Positions 56,320 through 64,000 of a stretch of DNA of 64,000 nucleotides are shown here, one piece after another. A program made the translations under genes and the position numbers. The notes below the pieces were generated by a model that saw only the letters and a program-made list of their open reading frames with translations, did not search any database and was not told where the DNA came from. How positions within the stretch are numbered: position 1 is the stretch's first letter; every line of letters begins with the position of its first letter. Source of the stretch: Nitrospira sp. UBA2082. Its GTDB lineage: Bacteria; Nitrospirota; Nitrospiria; Nitrospirales; Nitrospiraceae. The stretch spans positions 39,095 to 103,094 of the forward strand of contig DCZO01000035.1 in NCBI GenBank assembly GCA_002331335.1, in the 5' to 3' direction.

Positions 56320-56502
56320 ATGACTGACACACCCAAACAAGCCAACCAGCCTTCGCCGGAAGAGAAGCCCAAGGCGAGAAAAGAGCTTCCGCTCATCTCC
56401 GTCCCCGATGATCGCGACATGATCGCCGAAGAAATGGCCGAGCTGTTCGAGGAAGACAAAGTCTCCCATCAGCACGGCAGCTCGGAACCGGAAGCGGACT
56501 AA
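56320..56502 (+). CDS. Small acidic hypothetical protein
   Basis: 60 aa, starting 38 nt after the zinc-ribbon gene in the same direction. Very charged: Lys-rich first third, Glu/Asp-rich end with one predicted helix (MIAEEMAELFEED). No ribosome site is clear, so it may be translationally linked to the upstream gene, or not be real. Confidence 0.45.
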   Translation: MTDTPKQANQPSPEEKPKARKELPLISVPDDRDMIAEEMAELFEEDKVSHQHGSSEPEAD

Positions 56503-56725
56503 CTTCTCAACGCTTTTCAGAAATCATCAGCAAGCGGAGCCTCCCGTCTCCACACCTCTCGGCGCGACCCTTCTGGGTTTCAGCGAGCGGAAGCCTTCTG
56601 GAATTCCTTCAGCTGCGATCATGTGATCGCAGCGCTTCAGTCAGTTCCAGTTTTCCTTCTCCCCGAAACCTCAGTGGGTCCCCGCGCCTCCGGTGAAGTC
56701 GGCAGGCAGCTCCCGCTTGCTGCTG

Positions 56726-56768
56726 CTAAAAAATAAAACGGCGACGAGTCGCTTGTAGACCCGTCGCC
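56726..56768 (-). terminator. Intrinsic terminator of the small membrane protein gene
   Basis: Stem GGCGACGAGTC (56740-56750) with GACCCGTCGCC (56758-56768), 10 of 11 pairs, 7-nt loop. On the minus strand it is followed by GTTTTATTTTTTAG. It is placed 7 nt past the stop of the 56776-57138 gene. Confidence 0.85.
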
Positions 56769-56775
56769 TTAACTA

Positions 56776-57138
56776 TCATCTAAATCGCCGAATAAGGAGA
56801 GCTGCGAGGACCCATAGACCCGCAATATATAGAATCCCCCCTATAAGAAACATGCCGACCTGCGATACCTTGCCAGCAAGTGTAGTGCAATGATCGTGCA
56901 GGCCTCCGCACATTACGAAACCTGGAATAAGTGCAGGAAAAAACAAAACAACAAATACCAACTCAATAAGGAAGTCGGTCTGCCGCCAATAGCCCGGATT
57001 AAGTCCCTGGAAAGATGAAGCAACGAGAAGCAAGGATGTTAGGACGTGGTAGAAGACATATGCCCAACCAACTCTCCGCAGAACAGGTTTCATTCTCTCT
57101 AGCACAACCAAGCTGTATTCTTTCTTGGGTCTATCCAA
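56776..57138 (-). CDS. Small three-helix membrane protein
   Basis: 120 aa with three hydrophobic helices (about 23-43, 58-78 and 92-114) and a cytoplasmic Lys/Arg-rich N-terminus. Base composition is more AT-rich than its neighbours, hinting at recent acquisition. The strong terminator just downstream supports it as a real transcribed gene. No family recognised. Confidence 0.65.
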   Translation of the reverse strand: MDRPKKEYSLVVLERMKPVLRRVGWAYVFYHVLTSLLLVASSFQGLNPGYWRQTDFLIELVFVVLFFPALIPGFVMCGGLHDHCTTLAGKVSQVGMFLIGGILYIAGLWVLAALLIRRFR

Positions 57139-57645
57139 GTATTGCCCATACAGATCAGCATAGTACTCCTCGATAGTATGTCAACACCTTGCCAAAGAAC
57201 TGTGCTAACCCATGAGCGACTCATCCTGTTTCCACATTTCTCCTAGGCTAGGTGGAACGGGTGAGCCCCGAATGTATCCTAATCAGGGACAGGCCCATCA
57301 GCGGTCTGTCCCCGCTATCCTTACCCCTTAAGGGGCGGCGGGTTGATCTCCTACTGCGCGCATGCACCGAGCACAGCCCGTAACTTGGACGTTTGATTCA
57401 ATCCGAGTGCGCGGTGCGCGAGCAAAGGAGATGACCCGGCCGCCCCTTTCCGCAGTCCTCATGATGCCGTATCCGAACGCGCGCACCATTCGTCACCTGC
57501 ACTTACGCCTCGCTGTGACTTTGCCAGGCCTTGCCGAACAACTTGATGGCATTCTCGCGCCTCACCTTGTTGCTCTCCAGCTTGTCGTCAGCCTTGCCCT
57601 CAGTAGACCCACAGCAGCTCATTTTATTCACCAATCCGGGATCCC
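57139..57645. other. Intergenic region holding structured element copy D
   Basis: About 500 nt between the membrane-protein start and the toxin stop. It contains a small GGGACAG/CTGTCCC hairpin near 57278-57312 and then element copy D (57331-57447). The remainder shows no gene. Confidence 0.5.
57331..57447. repeat. Structured intergenic element, family 1, copy D
   Basis: Outer arms 57331-57352 and 57426-57447 pair at 19 of 22 positions and share no sequence with the arms of A, B or C. The core ACTGCGCGCATGCACCGAGC ... GCGCGGTGCGCGAGCAA is nearly identical to copy A except in the loop (57380-57404). Confidence 0.85.
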
Positions 57646-57942
57646 TTAAGTTCGGCGCTTCCACACATCGGGGTGGCGATGTGAATGCAGCACGGCCAGA
57701 ATGGCTACCGTCTCTGCTTCAAAGAGAAAATATACGCCGTACGGGAACTGGTGAAGAAGCGCTCGGCGCACGCCACCTTGTATCAGCGGAAATTGCCGAG
57801 GATTATTTTCGATTCGACGGAAGACGAGAGCCAGTTCATCAAGGAATTGACCACCAAGACCAGATCGCTGATCTTCATACCAAAGAGCTGCTGCTTGGAT
57901 GTCGAGTTCGGACTGAGGTTGGACGGCGAAACGTCGAACCAT
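57646..57942 (-). CDS. ParE/RelE-type toxin
   Basis: 98 aa, RelE/ParE fold: an N-terminal helix (DIQAAALWYEDQRSGLG), then RALLHQFPYGVYFLFE and a final strand with AVLHSHRHPDVWKRR. The conserved R..P segment and terminal WKRR basic tail are typical. It follows its antitoxin gene by 8 nt. ParE relatives poison gyrase, RelE relatives cut mRNA; the sequence does not settle which. Confidence 0.85.
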   Translation of the reverse strand: MVRRFAVQPQSELDIQAAALWYEDQRSGLGGQFLDELALVFRRIENNPRQFPLIQGGVRRALLHQFPYGVYFLFEAETVAILAVLHSHRHPDVWKRRT

Positions 57943-57950
57943 GAATCGGG

Positions 57951-58190
57951 TTACCGATTGCGAAGCTTGTCCTCGATGTCGGCACGCACATCAGACCAAA
58001 CCCTACCGGCTGAAGGATTGGCGCGGTAGGCTTCAAGCCGTTCCTGGATAATCTGTTGATGCCACTCAGGAACAGGAACTTGCTCCGGCGACGCTGCAAT
58101 CCGATCCCACAGCGCTTGCACATAGTCAATCTGCTCGCTAATTGTCAGGTCGTCAAATCCAGGAGGCGGGTTCGGGATAACATTTGCCAT
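57951..58190 (-). CDS. Antitoxin of the addiction-module (Unstab_antitox-like) family
   Basis: 79 aa, helical, with FDDLTISEQIDYVQALWDRIA then PVPEWHQQIIQERLEAYRANP, the pattern of putative addiction-module component proteins (the E/D..L.R..Y..NP end is typical). It precedes the toxin in the usual antitoxin-first order. GGGGAG lies 8 nt before the ATG. It should neutralise the toxin and repress its own promoter. Confidence 0.85.
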   Translation of the reverse strand: MANVIPNPPPGFDDLTISEQIDYVQALWDRIAASPEQVPVPEWHQQIIQERLEAYRANPSAGRVWSDVRADIEDKLRNR

Positions 58191-58297
58191 ATCGGATACT
58201 CCCCTGGCGGCAAGTATAGCGCAAACCTTCTACCAAGCAAACCAACGTTTCAAGGCTAGCACCCAACCGTGTATGACTTCCCAAGTCAGAGAGACGC

Positions 58298-58324
58298 GGG
58301 ACCAGTCGACCAGTGACTGGTCCC
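58298..58324. repeat. Perfect 10-bp inverted repeat
   Basis: GGGACCAGTC (58298-58307) and GACTGGTCCC (58315-58324) with a 7-nt loop. GAGAGA and TCTCTC just outside could extend the stem. It lies between the antitoxin start and the methyltransferase stop and may end the latter's transcript or bind a regulator. Confidence 0.65.
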
Positions 58325-58410
58325 AGTTCTTTCTCTCACCAACTCGGCTGGAAGGGATGGGCATGGAGGCTCGGCCATGGCGGCGCATGATCCCCAGAAG
58401 GAGAAAGGGC

Positions 58411-58448
58411 ACCGGACGCCGTTCTTCTCGTCCGGTAAGGCGTCCGGT
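58411..58448. repeat. Second perfect 10-bp inverted repeat
   Basis: ACCGGACGCC (58411-58420) and GGCGTCCGGT (58439-58448), loop 18 nt. The rest of the gap 58191-58586 contains no supported gene. Confidence 0.6.
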
Positions 58449-58586
58449 CAACAGTACAGCATGAAGCAGCCGTACACAATTCATCGCATCATGGTCGAGC
58501 CGGAGCTGCCCGCCCTTCGTCAGCCGAGAGTGGCTTACCCGCATGATGCTGAGATATACCGCACACACTGTTCGTCCAGGTCTTTC

Positions 58587-59765
58587 CTACGTGGGACGAA
58601 TGATCTTCACAGTCGCATCTTGTTCAATTCGCCCCAGTGCCGACACTTTGCCGCCTTTTTCTTTTCTCACGATCCGCTCGATCTGCACGATCGCGCCGCG
58701 GTGCCACTGATCAAAGGCCTCGTTCTGAAGAGAGGCGAGGCGGTCCTGCCGTCCAACTTCTTGCCGGCCCTGTCCGTTACAAAGCCATGCCCGCTTTTCG
58801 CCCTTCAGCGCTCGCAATTCACTGACCACTCGATAATGATCAGGACGCCGTTCGACAATCGTCTTGCCATCTTTTCGCAACAGTACATACGAGAACTTCA
58901 GTGCATCCTTAATGAAACCGACCTCCTTGTCGATTGCTCGGATAGATTCCGGCGGTTCCCAGGCCCGCTCTTCATGGCACCAATCGTAAGGGTTCACGAG
59001 GGCCGGACAACTGTTCTCGTGCAGGCAGGGGCTGTGCACGGTACAGCGGTTTTCTTGGAGTAATCGGTCTCGCACCTGATGCAACGCGCGGGAGGTTTCC
59101 CGAAGGGCCGGCTCGATTATCATCATGGTGCCATGTGGTGCCAGCAGTGCTAATACCTCAGCCACCAGGCCAGTCCGTGCCCCGATTGGGTCCTTCGCAT
59201 CGGAAAACATTTCGTTCAGACAATTGGCAAGAATGACCAGATCGAATGGGGCTCTTTCCTTGACCGGCTCCAGCCATGCCCTCCGTTCCAAATCCCCCTC
59301 GCCCGTCTGCAGACTCGCGGTGGTGATCCCCGCGGCATGACAATAGCCACCCCACAACAGGCTCGCCTGACGCAGCGCTGCAGGCACTGTGTCCAGAGCC
59401 ACTACCGACAGCACCGTCGTGGATCGGCGGCGATACCACCAATCGAGAACGGCTAAGGCGCCTGTCCCAGGCCCGGAACCAAGGTCCAAAACGGACAACC
59501 GCCGGTTGTCTTCGGAAACAGGCATCTCGTCGAGCAAGACCTGGATCTTCGAGAGGTTAACCGGAAGAAAGTAGCTGAGATAGGCAGCCGCAAGCACAGG
59601 ATCATCCAGATACCCCTGGCTGACCGCTTCCCGTTCCTTGGTAAAGAGCTGCGAGAGTCCGGCCACAGCCCGCGCGAGACGAGGGCCTGGTATCCCTTTA
59701 ATTGAAACAGCCTCCTCAATCACTTGAAGCAGTAGCGGCGAGACTGTAGCGTTGAGGCGGATCAT
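58587..59765 (-). CDS. Rsm22-like ribosomal small-subunit methyltransferase
   Basis: 392 aa. The SAM motif is VLDLGSGPGTG (about 91-101). A Cys cluster, CTVHSPC...CPALVNPYDWCHEE, is characteristic of Rsm22 (mitochondrial METTL17 relatives), where the cysteines hold an Fe-S cluster or zinc. Such proteins act in small-subunit assembly and may methylate rRNA, though activity is doubted for some. It is divergent from the 59804 gene with only 38 nt between starts. Confidence 0.85.
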   Translation of the reverse strand: MIRLNATVSPLLLQVIEEAVSIKGIPGPRLARAVAGLSQLFTKEREAVSQGYLDDPVLAAAYLSYFLPVNLSKIQVLLDEMPVSEDNRRLSVLDLGSGPGTGALAVLDWWYRRRSTTVLSVVALDTVPAALRQASLLWGGYCHAAGITTASLQTGEGDLERRAWLEPVKERAPFDLVILANCLNEMFSDAKDPIGARTGLVAEVLALLAPHGTMMIIEPALRETSRALHQVRDRLLQENRCTVHSPCLHENSCPALVNPYDWCHEERAWEPPESIRAIDKEVGFIKDALKFSYVLLRKDGKTIVERRPDHYRVVSELRALKGEKRAWLCNGQGRQEVGRQDRLASLQNEAFDQWHRGAIVQIERIVRKEKGGKVSALGRIEQDATVKIIRPT

Positions 59766-59803
59766 GAGCCTAGTGTATGCTCACCACATCAGGGAGGACA
59801 ACC

Positions 59804-60052
59804 ATGACAGACGATATCCTGAAGGCATACAAAGACGTGGAATCGGCAGTGGACCGCTATATCAGACTGCTCCACGAACACGTGACTATGTTGCAAAACA
59901 TCGAACCGCCGGGGTCGGATAAGGTCGTACGCCTGACGGCTGGATCGAAGGCCATGACGGACAGCGCATCGATCTATCTGTCCTACGCCAAGTACGTGGC
60001 CTACGGCATGCCGGCAAGCGAGGAAATGGTGGAGGATGAGATTCAGGGCTAG
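59804..60052 (+). CDS. Small helical hypothetical protein
   Basis: 82 aa from ATG 59804 (AGGGAGGA 6 nt upstream); an earlier start at 59777 is unlikely. Helical, soluble and acidic. No family recognised. It converges on the oxidoreductase operon, with the terminator at 60132-60178 between. Confidence 0.6.
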   Translation: MTDDILKAYKDVESAVDRYIRLLHEHVTMLQNIEPPGSDKVVRLTAGSKAMTDSASIYLSYAKYVAYGMPASEEMVEDEIQG

Positions 60053-60131
60053 CGAATGGTCTGTTCGGTCTATCTGCTGTCCCTGGTCTGTCCGGACGAC
60101 CAGGTAGACAAGTAAGACGAGATAGACAAGA

Positions 60132-60178
60132 AAAAGAAAGAGCCCGACAGGGAGTGCCCCTGTCGGGCTCTTTCTTTT
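60132..60178. terminator. Strong bidirectional intrinsic terminator
   Basis: A perfect 21-bp stem (60132-60152 with 60158-60178), 5-nt loop, GC-rich core AGCCCGACAGGG and A-tracts/T-tracts on both sides. It serves the 59804 gene (plus) and the 2-oxoacid oxidoreductase operon (minus), which converge here. Confidence 0.93.
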
Positions 60179-60190
60179 CGTGAACCAGCT

Positions 60191-61525
60191 TTAGATGCTG
60201 CGCATGAAGTGAGCGACGTCGTCCGGATTGACGGCCCCGCCCATGATTTGCGACATGGCGACGTTCGTGGACTTCTTGCCGGTCAGGCCGGACTCGACTT
60301 CGTCTACGATCAATTCCACCGGCATCGACTGACCACCGTAGACACGCGGACCGCCGATGATTTTTGCCTTCGAAAAACCGTAGATCGCCGTGGCGACTTC
60401 CTTGGCCAGCCAGCCGACATAGTTGAATTCCGGCACCACGATTAGCTTGGCCTTGCCGCAGAGCTGACGCAGTTCCTGGGTCGGGAACGGACGGAGCGAG
60501 CGGACCTTGATCAGGCCGACGTTCAAGCCTTTCTCTTTGCAGAGACGCACGGCCTCACGCGACTGAGCCGCCGCGCTGCCGGAGGCGATGATGATCGCTT
60601 CGGCGCCTTCGACATTCTCCGCCGTGAGCAACCCGCCCATGTACTTATTGATGTATTTGCGCGACCGCTCCACGGCCGCCCACACTTCCTGTTGCCACAC
60701 AGCGTGAATGTTATACGCCATGAAGTTCGACTTTTGGACCGGGGCATCGCGGGACAAACGCGCGGGAGGATTCTCCGCATCGAGCACCGGCACCGCGCCA
60801 CGCCAGGCTTCTCGCGGCGGGAGCTTAATCCCACGGTCCTGCATGCGCACATAGCCGCGCGCGTGCGTCACAAAGAACCCGTCGCAGCAGACGCCGACCG
60901 GCAACGTCACATCGTTCTTTTCACTGATCGTGAATCCCGCCATCGTGAAATCAAACATATCCTGCTGGTTCTCGGCGTGGAACACGATCATGCCGCAGTT
61001 CAGCAAATACGAGACTTCGATGTTATCCGGCTGAATGGCGAGCGGCGCGTTGACCACACGGCACGTGAACATGGCGACGACCGGAAGACGGTGGCCGGGC
61101 CACGACGCGATACCTTCCAAACCACGCAACGTGCCCGGACCGGCGGTCGCGGTATAGCAACGGACGCCCGAGCGGGACCCGCCGGCGATGGCGGCCATGA
61201 CGCCGACTTCTTCTTCACCCCGGTAATATTCTTTCACATAGCCTTCGCCGTAGAGCACGCCAACAAGCTGCATGGTTTCAGATTGCGGGGTGATCGGATA
61301 GGCGATGGCCAAATCCACGTTCGAGCGGCGGACAGCTTCTTTCGCTGCCTCGCTGCCGGTGATGAATTCTTTGGTCCGCGGCGCCTCGAGAAACATGTAT
61401 TCGGGCGTCACCACCTTTTGTCTCTTGGCCTCGGCGTGCGGATCTTTCTTGGCCGCGCTCGGTGGCGCCGCCACACTGGTGATCGGATCGCCCTGGGGAT
61501 TGGTCTTGACTTCGGTTTCGCTCAT
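60191..61525 (-). CDS. 2-oxoacid:ferredoxin oxidoreductase alpha subunit
   Basis: 444 aa. Typical alpha subunit: the AYPITPQSETMQ block (about 74-85), TATAGPGTLRG, and the C-terminal transketolase-like part ending in YGGQSMPVE. An N-terminal extension of about 55 Ala/Lys-rich residues is unusual. In the rTCA cycle such enzymes fix CO2 onto succinyl-CoA (2-oxoglutarate synthase) or acetyl-CoA (pyruvate synthase); I cannot tell which. Last gene of the operon, followed by a strong terminator. Confidence 0.92.
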   Translation of the reverse strand: MSETEVKTNPQGDPITSVAAPPSAAKKDPHAEAKRQKVVTPEYMFLEAPRTKEFITGSEAAKEAVRRSNVDLAIAYPITPQSETMQLVGVLYGEGYVKEYYRGEEEVGVMAAIAGGSRSGVRCYTATAGPGTLRGLEGIASWPGHRLPVVAMFTCRVVNAPLAIQPDNIEVSYLLNCGMIVFHAENQQDMFDFTMAGFTISEKNDVTLPVGVCCDGFFVTHARGYVRMQDRGIKLPPREAWRGAVPVLDAENPPARLSRDAPVQKSNFMAYNIHAVWQQEVWAAVERSRKYINKYMGGLLTAENVEGAEAIIIASGSAAAQSREAVRLCKEKGLNVGLIKVRSLRPFPTQELRQLCGKAKLIVVPEFNYVGWLAKEVATAIYGFSKAKIIGGPRVYGGQSMPVELIVDEVESGLTGKKSTNVAMSQIMGGAVNPDDVAHFMRSI

Positions 61526-61565
61526 AGTTGCACCTCTTGGCTAGTTCGAGCGTTGCCGCCCGGCC

Positions 61566-62330
61566 TCATCCTTCCCGCTTCATCTGCTCAGCGCTGTGCC
61601 CGAACATCGCCGCGCTGCCGCTTCCTCCCGGTGTCGGCGCGAACTCCAACGGATTCGCATGGGTCTTGCCACCGTGGACCTTCGATTGCGTTCCAGTATA
61701 CCGAACGTTCTCACCGTTGTCCGGCAGCTTGATACCCATTTGTTCGCGCACCTTCTTGAAGATCTGTGCGACACGCTTGATCTTGAGAGTATCGGAATCT
61801 CGAATCGTGAGCATGGCGTCTTCATGGCCCTGTTCGGCGCAAATGGCCATGGTGCAGCAGTTCGTTCCCGCCCGGATCATCTTGAGGGTCAAATTCGCGT
61901 AGTGGCAATGCACGCCGATGAAGATGCAGGCTTCGATCTTATTGCCCCAGATCGTGAGGTTCGGGTGATTGGGGTTGATGACTTCTTCCGGATCGATCTT
62001 CGGATACTTCGGCCGATAGTCCGGCATCGGAATGATCATGACTTCCGGAATCTGCGCCGCAATTTCCAGGGTCGCTTTAGCCTTTTCGACCGCGTGATCG
62101 TTCCACGCCCAGAGCAAGAGCGGTCCCGGGAAGATGGTCGCGTTCGGGCTGGTCAACATCTTGCGCGCCATCTCTTCGATAACCACTTCCTCATTGGGCT
62201 CGAGCAGGCCATAAAACAAGCCCTGCCCCGGATCCGGCAGCGACACCCCCAGCTGCGCCGCGGACGGAGGATGGAAGCCGGCCGGCCCCGGTACAATAAT
62301 ACGTTCTCTTGTATCCTGTGTTGTTGCCAC
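61566..62330 (-). CDS. Accessory (epsilon-type) subunit of the 2-oxoacid oxidoreductase
   Basis: 254 aa, cytoplasmic. Segments PNATIFPGPLLLWAWNDHAVEKAK and CIFIGVHCHYANLT are characteristic of the extra subunit seen in five-subunit enzymes of Hydrogenobacter-type rTCA organisms, a group sometimes labelled CO-dehydrogenase beta-like. Three Cys (about 137, 142 and 154) might bind metal. Its exact job in the complex is unknown. Confidence 0.8.
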   Translation of the reverse strand: MATTQDTRERIIVPGPAGFHPPSAAQLGVSLPDPGQGLFYGLLEPNEEVVIEEMARKMLTSPNATIFPGPLLLWAWNDHAVEKAKATLEIAAQIPEVMIIPMPDYRPKYPKIDPEEVINPNHPNLTIWGNKIEACIFIGVHCHYANLTLKMIRAGTNCCTMAICAEQGHEDAMLTIRDSDTLKIKRVAQIFKKVREQMGIKLPDNGENVRYTGTQSKVHGGKTHANPLEFAPTPGGSGSAAMFGHSAEQMKREG

Positions 62331-62350
62331 GCCCTTCCCCTTTCCTGCAC

Positions 62351-62674
62351 TTATCCGACGACGGGACTGGCCAAAACAGCCGTCGTGCTCTTCTCACCAT
62401 ACGTAATGTTCTCGGTCAACGCCGCCTTCGGCAACTGATCGATCATGATCATCTTGATCGCGTTGTTCTTCGCCATGTTGTCGCAGACCCACACGCATTG
62501 TGCACAGCCCTTGCAGCGGTCCACGGCGACATAGGCCGAACCGTACTTGAATCCTTTGTCCTTGCCCATTTCGTCGCTGTACTGGATTGTATTGGCTTCA
62601 GGACAATATTGCGTGCAGAGCTTGCAACTCTTTGCGGCACAGATCTCAACACTAATATCGGCTACAAGATACAT
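62351..62674 (-). CDS. Ferredoxin-type delta subunit of the 2-oxoacid oxidoreductase
   Basis: 107 aa with two [4Fe-4S] sites: CAAKSCKLCTQYCPEA (about 12-25) and CKGCAQCVWVCD (about 54-65). The second lacks the usual Pro after the last Cys (CDN instead of CP). It carries electrons between ferredoxin and the thiamine-diphosphate centre. Confidence 0.9.
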   Translation of the reverse strand: MYLVADISVEICAAKSCKLCTQYCPEANTIQYSDEMGKDKGFKYGSAYVAVDRCKGCAQCVWVCDNMAKNNAIKMIMIDQLPKAALTENITYGEKSTTAVLASPVVG

Positions 62675-62683
62675 GGTACTCCT

Positions 62684-63400
62684 TTACACGGCCGCCGCGG
62701 CGGCCGGTGCCTCCGCGCGCTGAACATCCTTGGCCGCCCACCCTTTATCGACGGCGTAGTTCCATGCCGCGCGCATGACGGCGACGTTCTTCTCAATGAG
62801 TTCCTGTTTCTTTTTGAACTTTCGCTCGACGACGCTGTCCAATGCCGCCGTGCCACCTGATACCACGAACCCTTTACCAAGGAACCGATCTTTCACTGCC
62901 TGTTCTAAGGCCTCCATGTTCGTCAGACCGGTGATCGCGCCGATACAACCCATCAACGCCATATTCGTCGCGAGATCCATCCCCGAAACTTCCAGCGAAA
63001 TCTTCGTGGCCGGAATATAGTAGAGTTTCGCACGACGCTCTTCCAACTCGCGGGCCTGGTCCTTATGCAGCTTCATCGGCCCGTCGTTGTTGATCAACGC
63101 GATCCCGTCTTCCTTCAGGCCGAAGTAAAACGGCATGGTGTAGGACTTGCCGTGCGTAATGACTTGGGGGTGGAAGATGATGATGATGTGCGGGAAGGTA
63201 ATCTCGCCGATCTCGTAGATCGGTTCGTCTGACACGCGGACGTAGCTCTCAACCGGGGCCATCCGCTTTTCCGACCCGTAGAACGGAACGATTGTACTTT
63301 CGCCGCCGGCGTTGATGACGGCGGTGCTGAGAATATGCGAGCCGGTAACGACACCCTGGCCGCCGACGCCCGCCATTCGAATGTTGAAACGCTTTGCCAT
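62684..63400 (-). CDS. 2-oxoacid:ferredoxin oxidoreductase gamma subunit
   Basis: 238 aa. Opening GVGGQGVVTGSHILSTA and the VPFYGSEKRMAPVESYVRV block are the family hallmark; a Pro/Ala-rich tail ends the protein. It pairs with the alpha subunit to complete the CoA-side domain. The gene follows the beta gene by about 20 nt. Confidence 0.92.
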   Translation of the reverse strand: MAKRFNIRMAGVGGQGVVTGSHILSTAVINAGGESTIVPFYGSEKRMAPVESYVRVSDEPIYEIGEITFPHIIIIFHPQVITHGKSYTMPFYFGLKEDGIALINNDGPMKLHKDQARELEERRAKLYYIPATKISLEVSGMDLATNMALMGCIGAITGLTNMEALEQAVKDRFLGKGFVVSGGTAALDSVVERKFKKKQELIEKNVAVMRAAWNYAVDKGWAAKDVQRAEAPAAAAAV

Positions 63401-63421
63401 GGTGAACCTCCTCGTGAATGC

Positions 63422-64000
63422 CTAGGCCTTGCTGGGAATCGCGGCGGCTGGAGCGGCCGGCTTGGCGAGAAACTCCTTATAGCCATAGCGCTCAGTGAGG
63501 TATTGCTTCGCTTCTTCGCTGACATACTCCGTGAACTGATACCGGTCGTTCTCGACCGTCTTTGCGTCTTCCATGACCTTGTCGGTAGGAATGGCATACT
63601 CAATGTTGCAGGACGTGTACGCCTGGATGTAGGTCGATCCGACTTCGCGGGCGATCAGCACAGCCTTCTTGATCACGCTTTCCACACGGCGCGGATTGTT
63701 GGGCACCACCGTGGCGACATACGCGCAGCCGGCGACCTTCGCCATCTGCAGCATGTCCATTTTCTCGAACTTCTTGCCGAGTGGAGCCATCTTCAGCACG
63801 GCGCCTCGATTGGTCATGCCGCTCTCCTGGCCGCCGGTATTGCCGTAGACTTCGTTGTCCAGCATGATCGTTGTAAACCGCTCCTTGCGGAACCAGGAAT
63901 GGAGGACCTGCTGGAAGCCGATGTCCGCCGTGCCACCGTCTCCGGCCATCACGACGACATCCTTGGGCTTATCGCCAAATCGGAGACGCAGACCGCGGGA
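63422..64000 (-). CDS. 2-oxoacid:ferredoxin oxidoreductase beta subunit (partial, cut by the window end)
   Basis: The 192 C-terminal residues are visible; the open frame runs off the right edge. The thiamine-diphosphate motif GDGGTADIG opens the visible part and the paired LDNEVYGNTGGQ closes it, as in beta subunits. The upstream part should hold the cysteines of the proximal cluster. Likely the first or second gene of the operon. Confidence 0.9.
   Translation of the reverse strand, partial: SRGLRLRFGDKPKDVVVMAGDGGTADIGFQQVLHSWFRKERFTTIMLDNEVYGNTGGQESGMTNRGAVLKMAPLGKKFEKMDMLQMAKVAGCAYVATVVPNNPRRVESVIKKAVLIAREVGSTYIQAYTSCNIEYAIPTDKVMEDAKTVENDRYQFTEYVSEEAKQYLTERYGYKEFLAKPAAPAAAIPSKA

Noticed and set aside
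1..64000. CRISPR arrays, tRNA/rRNA genes, insertion sequences
   Set aside because: Searched by eye for spaced direct repeats, T-arm signatures and transposase motifs; none found that I could support.

Overview
The window comes from an autotrophic bacterium that fixes CO2 by the reductive TCA (rTCA) cycle. The content fits the genus Nitrospira (nitrite oxidisers, phylum Nitrospirota). The evidence is one co-directional block with ATP-citrate lyase aclBA, aconitase, a monomeric isocitrate dehydrogenase, a soluble-type fumarate reductase pair and succinyl-CoA synthetase sucCD, plus a five-subunit 2-oxoacid:ferredoxin oxidoreductase nearby. The taxon is inferred from gene content; no rRNA gene is present. 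I saw no tRNA, CRISPR array, insertion sequence or phage gene.

Layout. 0-8 kb: a tautomerase, a PAS/GAF sigma-54 activator, an alpha/beta hydrolase, small exported proteins including a tandem pair of related lipoproteins, and a B12-type radical SAM protein. 8-22.5 kb: a pigment-type cluster. A forward arm (halogenase-like flavoprotein, chorismatase, polysaccharide deacetylase-like protein, lipoprotein) converges on a tightly overlapping twelve-gene reverse operon (methyltransferase, ACP, acyl-ACP ligase, two hotdog dehydratases, acyltransferase, LolA-like protein, MMPL exporter, two ketosynthase-type proteins, ketoreductase, glycosyltransferase). The logic is that of aryl polyene or xanthomonadin pigments, with chorismatase supplying a hydroxybenzoate starter. 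22.5-41 kb: envelope genes (a DUF4105/DUF3015 pair, an M48 protease, an AIM24 protein, a Tat-exported amidohydrolase, a giant TPR membrane protein, a GspD secretin, a PilZ protein) and three tandem paralogous outer-membrane barrels, with a fourth, more distant relative at 25.4 kb.

41-54 kb: the rTCA operon aclB-aclA-acn-icd-frdB-frdA-sucC-sucD, all on the minus strand. Most of its spacers are 100-200 nt long and carry different inverted repeats. 54-60 kb: mutM, a phosphatase, zinc-ribbon and small proteins, a ParE-type toxin-antitoxin pair, an Rsm22-like methyltransferase and a strong bidirectional terminator. 60-64 kb: the 2-oxoacid:ferredoxin oxidoreductase operon, running off the right end inside the beta subunit.

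The most unusual non-coding signal is a dispersed structured element in four intergenic spacers (28.4, 42.5, 43.8 and 57.4 kb). It has a conserved GC-rich core with compensatory base changes, enclosed by long outer arms that pair with each other at each locus but differ completely between loci. A second palindromic repeat family lies directly after stop codons at 27.6 and 38.2 kb.
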